Source of the DNA: Flavobacterium acetivorans | Lineage (GTDB): Bacteria; Bacteroidota; Bacteroidia; Flavobacteriales; Flavobacteriaceae | Length of the DNA stretch: 64,000 bases | Direction: 5' to 3' | NCBI RefSeq assembly: GCF_020911885.1 | Contig: NZ_CP087132.1 | Span: forward strand, 3,162,001 to 3,226,000 | In this document: piece by piece, positions 61,200-64,000 of the stretch | How the letters are laid out: each line of letters starts with the position of its first letter | Numbering within the stretch: the stretch's first letter is position 1 | Program-made: the position numbers and the translations under genes | Notes under the pieces: generated by a model | Database searches by the model: none | What the model was told of the DNA's origin: nothing | What the model saw: the letters and a program-made list of their open reading frames with translations, nothing else

Positions 61200-63761
61200 A
61201 TGCAAAAAAAAGTAATTTTAATCAGTACCTGTCTACTCTTAGGTCTCCATCAGGGAACATTAGCCCAAAGCAAGAAAAAGAAGGACAAACAAACTAGTTC
61301 TGTTTCAGCACCAGCCGCTAAAAAACCGGAAGAAAAAAAAGGACCAAAACCATACAATAAGGTTATTGACTCTACTGCTGTAACGCAAAAAGGACTTATT
61401 GATATCCATAAAATGGATAATAAATACCTTTTTGAAATTCCTGCTGATCTTTTAGGTACTGAAATCATGACCATCACCCGCTTTTCTAAAACTCCTGCCG
61501 GTGGAGGTATTTTTGGTGGAGAAGAAATAAACAAACAGGTAATTCAATTTGAAAAAGGAATCAACAATACTATTCTATTGCGTTCCATTACTTATGTTAT
61601 CATGTCATCGGCTGAAGATAAACCCTTAGCCAAAGCCGTTAATAATTCATCGGCTAATCCTATAATTGCGAGCTATGATATTTTGGCTATCAAGAAAAAT
61701 GACAAAGAAAAAACGGAAGCTTCCTATGTTATTGACATGACTCCAACTTTTGAAACTGATGTACAAACTTTTTCTTTGGATCCTGCCAAAAAACAAAGTC
61801 TTAGCATTCAAGCTTTCCAAAAAGACCGCTCTTTTATCCAAAAAATAAGCAGTTATCCTATCAATACCGAAATTAGAACAGTTAAAACTTTTTCGACTGT
61901 ACCAAATTTGGTTTCCTTGAGTCCAGCACCAAAAATAGGTGCAAACTTGCCTGCAGCCCTAGATTCCGGAGTCCTTACAGTAGAATTAAACACTTCTATG
62001 ATTGCTTTACCCAAAAAACCAATGCGCAAAAGATCTTTTGATGCACGTGTGGGCTATTTTGCCAATCAATATGGTTTATTTGAAGATGATTCGCATAAAT
62101 CAGATAAGGAAATCTTTGCCGTAAGATGGCGTTTAGAACCAAAATCTAAAGAAGACGCTGAAAAACAAAAAAGAGGCGAATTGATCGAGCCAGAAAAGCC
62201 GATAGTTTATTATATTGATCCAGCTACACCAGAGAAATGGAAAAAATACATCAAACAAGGAATCGATGATTGGCAGGTTGCTTTTGAGCATGCAGGATGG
62301 AAAAACGCTATTCGCGGTGAATATTGGCCGGAAAATGACCCTACAATGAGTCTTGAAGATGCCCGTTTTTCAGTATTGCGCTATTTTGCTGCCGAAATTC
62401 AAAATGCTTACGGACCAAATGTCCATGATCCAAGAACTGGTGAAATTTTAGAAAGCCACATCGGATGGTACCATAATATAATGAGTTTATTACGTGACTG
62501 GTACCTGATCCAGACTGCAGCTGTAGATCCTGCTGCAAGAAAGAAGCAATTTGATGATGAGTTGATGGGCCAACTAATCCGTTTCGTTTCTTCACATGAA
62601 GTAGGACATACTTTAGGTCTTCGTCATAATATGGGAGCTAGTTCAGCTACACCTGTAGAAAAACTGAGAGATGCAGCCTATCAAGATAAATTTGGGCATA
62701 CTTCTTCTATTATGGATTATGCGCGTTTTAATTATGTTGCACAACCAGAAGATGGAGTTACAAGTCTTTTTCCTAGAATTGGAGACTATGACAAATGGGC
62801 GATAAAGTGGGGTTATTCTTATTTCCCTGAAGCTCAAAACGAAAAGGAAGAAAAAGCCATTCTGAATGAAATGACCAAAGAAGCTTACAAAGACCGCCGT
62901 CTATGGTTTGGTACTGAAATGAGTCCTTATGACCCTAGATACCAGACAGAAGACATTGGCGATAATGCAATGAAAGCTTCAGCTTATGGGATCAAAAACC
63001 TGAAAAGAATTCTTCCTAACTTATTAGAATGGAGTAAAGAAAAAGGCGAAAGTTATGCTGAACTTGAGGATCTTTATGACGCACTTACCGGACAATTTAG
63101 AAGATATATGGGCCATGTCACTAAAAACGTAGGTGGTGTTTATGACACTCCTACAACCTATGATATGGGAGGAAATCAATTTGAAATCGTTCCAAAAGAA
63201 ATTCAAAAAGAGGCTGTAAGTTTTTTAAATGCTCAATTATTCTCAACTCCAAAATGGTTAATGGATCCAAATATTCTTTCGAAAATTAGTCCTGAAAATG
63301 GCGTTGAATCGATAAAAGCAATGCAAAATTCTACCTTGACTAGCTTATTGGCAGGTGACAGAATGGTGCGTTTACTTGAAGCAACTTCTGCTGGCAAAAA
63401 CTACTATTCCGTAGATGAATTACTTACTGATCTTAAAAACGGTATTTTCTCTGAACTAAAAACCAATGCTTCGATAGACATTTATAGAAGAAATATGCAA
63501 AAATTATACGTAAGTAAAGTTTGCGCTTTGTTGACTCCTGGAACAACAACAATACGAAATGTCCCTGTAGGAGTGACTTATGGTTTTAACTCGAAGACCG
63601 TCAACCTAAACGAAACTGACTTGCCTTCTATTGCCAGAGGACAATTAATCAGTTTAAAAACAGGATTAAAAGCCGCAGCATTAAAGACAACCGACAGAAT
63701 GAGTAGATTGCATTTACAAGATTTAGCGGTTCGTATCGAAAAAGCGTTAGATCCAAAATAA
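61200..63761 (+). CDS. Exported zinc metalloprotease, metzincin type (DUF5117/DUF5118)
   Basis: An 853-residue exported protease with signal peptide (ending GTLAQ), a low-complexity Lys/Ala/Pro stretch (about 24-60), then DUF5118, DUF5117 and a zincin domain. The extended motif HExxHxxGxxH is His466-Glu467, His470, His476 (HEVGHTLGLRH), with a downstream Met in SIMDYARFN, the metzincin Met-turn. The family is abundant in Bacteroidota and probably acts on proteins at the cell surface or in the periplasm. No clear type IX sorting domain at the C-terminus. Confidence 0.92.
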   Translation: MQKKVILISTCLLLGLHQGTLAQSKKKKDKQTSSVSAPAAKKPEEKKGPKPYNKVIDSTAVTQKGLIDIHKMDNKYLFEIPADLLGTEIMTITRFSKTPAGGGIFGGEEINKQVIQFEKGINNTILLRSITYVIMSSAEDKPLAKAVNNSSANPIIASYDILAIKKNDKEKTEASYVIDMTPTFETDVQTFSLDPAKKQSLSIQAFQKDRSFIQKISSYPINTEIRTVKTFSTVPNLVSLSPAPKIGANLPAALDSGVLTVELNTSMIALPKKPMRKRSFDARVGYFANQYGLFEDDSHKSDKEIFAVRWRLEPKSKEDAEKQKRGELIEPEKPIVYYIDPATPEKWKKYIKQGIDDWQVAFEHAGWKNAIRGEYWPENDPTMSLEDARFSVLRYFAAEIQNAYGPNVHDPRTGEILESHIGWYHNIMSLLRDWYLIQTAAVDPAARKKQFDDELMGQLIRFVSSHEVGHTLGLRHNMGASSATPVEKLRDAAYQDKFGHTSSIMDYARFNYVAQPEDGVTSLFPRIGDYDKWAIKWGYSYFPEAQNEKEEKAILNEMTKEAYKDRRLWFGTEMSPYDPRYQTEDIGDNAMKASAYGIKNLKRILPNLLEWSKEKGESYAELEDLYDALTGQFRRYMGHVTKNVGGVYDTPTTYDMGGNQFEIVPKEIQKEAVSFLNAQLFSTPKWLMDPNILSKISPENGVESIKAMQNSTLTSLLAGDRMVRLLEATSAGKNYYSVDELLTDLKNGIFSELKTNASIDIYRRNMQKLYVSKVCALLTPGTTTIRNVPVGVTYGFNSKTVNLNETDLPSIARGQLISLKTGLKAAALKTTDRMSRLHLQDLAVRIEKALDPK

Positions 63762-63767
63762 AACTAC

Positions 63768-63803
63768 AAATCCGCTGCGATAAGAATTATCACAGCGGAT
63801 TTT
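63768..63803 (+). terminator. Intrinsic terminator after the metzincin gene
   Basis: A 10-bp stem AAATCCGCTG/CAGCGGATTT (63768-63777, 63793-63802), with an inner GATAA/TTATC helix that extends it, seven bases past the stop. Confidence 0.85.
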
Positions 63804-63811
63804 AATTATAT

Positions 63812-63842
63812 AAAAAACCGAGCTGTTCCAGCTCGGTTTTTT
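63812..63842. terminator. Second terminator, first unit of a tandem duplication
   Basis: An 8-bp stem ACCGAGCT/AGCTCGGT with loop GTTCC, flanked by A and T runs. Confidence 0.88.
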
Positions 63843-63964
63843 CATTTTAACTGTAAAGTCGCACCACATGCGTCTCTGCAGAAAAAATAAACCACAAAAA
63901 AACCGGGCTATCGCCCGGTTTTATCATTTTAACTGTAAAGACGCACCGCGGTGCGTCTCTACGG
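63843..63964. repeat. Tandem repeat with GCACC-type palindromes
   Basis: CATTTTAACTGTAAAG begins at 63843 and again at 63925, an 82-base period. Each copy is followed by a GC-rich palindrome; the second is perfect over 20 bases (63939-63958, AGACGCACCGCGGTGCGTCT) and the first is degenerate. Each copy is preceded by an ACCG(A/G)GCT hairpin. Confidence 0.8.
63894..63923 (-). terminator. Third terminator, probably for the partial minus-strand gene
   Basis: An 8-bp stem AACCGGGC/GCCCGGTT with loop TATC, A-run to the left (T-run on the minus strand). It would end the gene whose stop is at 63973. Confidence 0.85.
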
Positions 63965-63972
63965 TATCAAAA

Positions 63973-64000
63973 TTATTTTACTTCTTCGTAATCTACGTCT
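63973..64000 (-). CDS. dnaK: Probable C-terminal end of DnaK (gene truncated by window edge)
   Basis: The last 28 bases read on the minus strand as DVDYEEVK followed by TAA. An acidic D-x-D-(F/Y)-EEVK tail is characteristic of Hsp70/DnaK in Bacteroidota. Only nine codons are visible, so the name rests on that tail alone. A terminator at 63894-63923 lies at the right place for its transcript. Confidence 0.45.

Overview
The window is a chromosomal stretch from a member of the Bacteroidota, most likely a Flavobacterium or close relative in the Flavobacteriaceae. Several features point there. The DNA is AT-rich. Genes mostly lack Shine-Dalgarno sequences. Several promoters fit the Bacteroidota form TTG-N19-TAnnTTTG. 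The families DUF4835, DUF1599, BT_3928-type DoxX, Rpb6-like omega and the metzincin DUF5117/5118 protease are typical of the phylum, as is the order bamD-rpoZ-coaBC-DUF4835-recN. No rRNA, tRNA, insertion sequence, prophage or CRISPR array was seen; gene content is mostly core with a few accessory islands.

Layout. 1-6.2 kb: end of a K+ channel, miaA, an acyl-ACP thioesterase, then (minus strand) a glycosyltransferase, coaE and a two-component system. 6.3-14.1 kb: fabV with its own promoter, an envelope/housekeeping operon (bamD, rpoZ, coaBC, DUF4835, recN) and DUF6913-dapA. 14.2-16.7 kb: a UshA-type nucleotidase split into two secreted proteins, and a membrane protein. 16.7-20.5 kb: ligA, DUF6495 and the ribosomal operon rpsF-rpsR-rplI behind a textbook promoter. 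20.6-26.4 kb: LytTR regulator, priA, DUF2147, YihY, nadC. 26.7-29.7 kb: a secreted GH101-type endo-alpha-N-acetylgalactosaminidase, alone. 30-38.2 kb: secreted adenosine deaminase, rlmH, folP, and a DUF1599-DoxX-thioredoxin-tpiA-prmA-clpS run. 38.3-40.3 kb: two membrane lipid enzymes (fatty acid hydroxylase type, YhhN type).

40.3-47.5 kb is the most interesting accessory locus. A two-gene YeeE/YedE sulfur transporter diverges from a complete RND efflux pump (TolC, adaptor, permease) that ends in a YgaP-type DUF2892 protein. A Crp/Fnr-like palindrome lies about 40 bp ahead of the predicted pump start site. I infer a sulfur-compound uptake/efflux module under a Crp/Fnr-family activator encoded elsewhere.

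47.6-64 kb: a U32 protein resembling RlhA, metal-dependent kdsA with flanking envelope proteins, a PAS histidine kinase, an AI-2E transporter, an M28 peptidase, pta-ackA, corA, a large metzincin protease, and the last codons of a probable dnaK.

Beyond the genes, the window holds several non-coding repeat structures: two copies of an 80-bp hairpin element in the 3' regions of lipoprotein genes (14981, 50321), a tandem duplication of terminator plus palindrome (63812-63964), a compound inverted-repeat block (23830-23990), a heptamer array next to the kdsA promoter, and several promoter-proximal palindromes.
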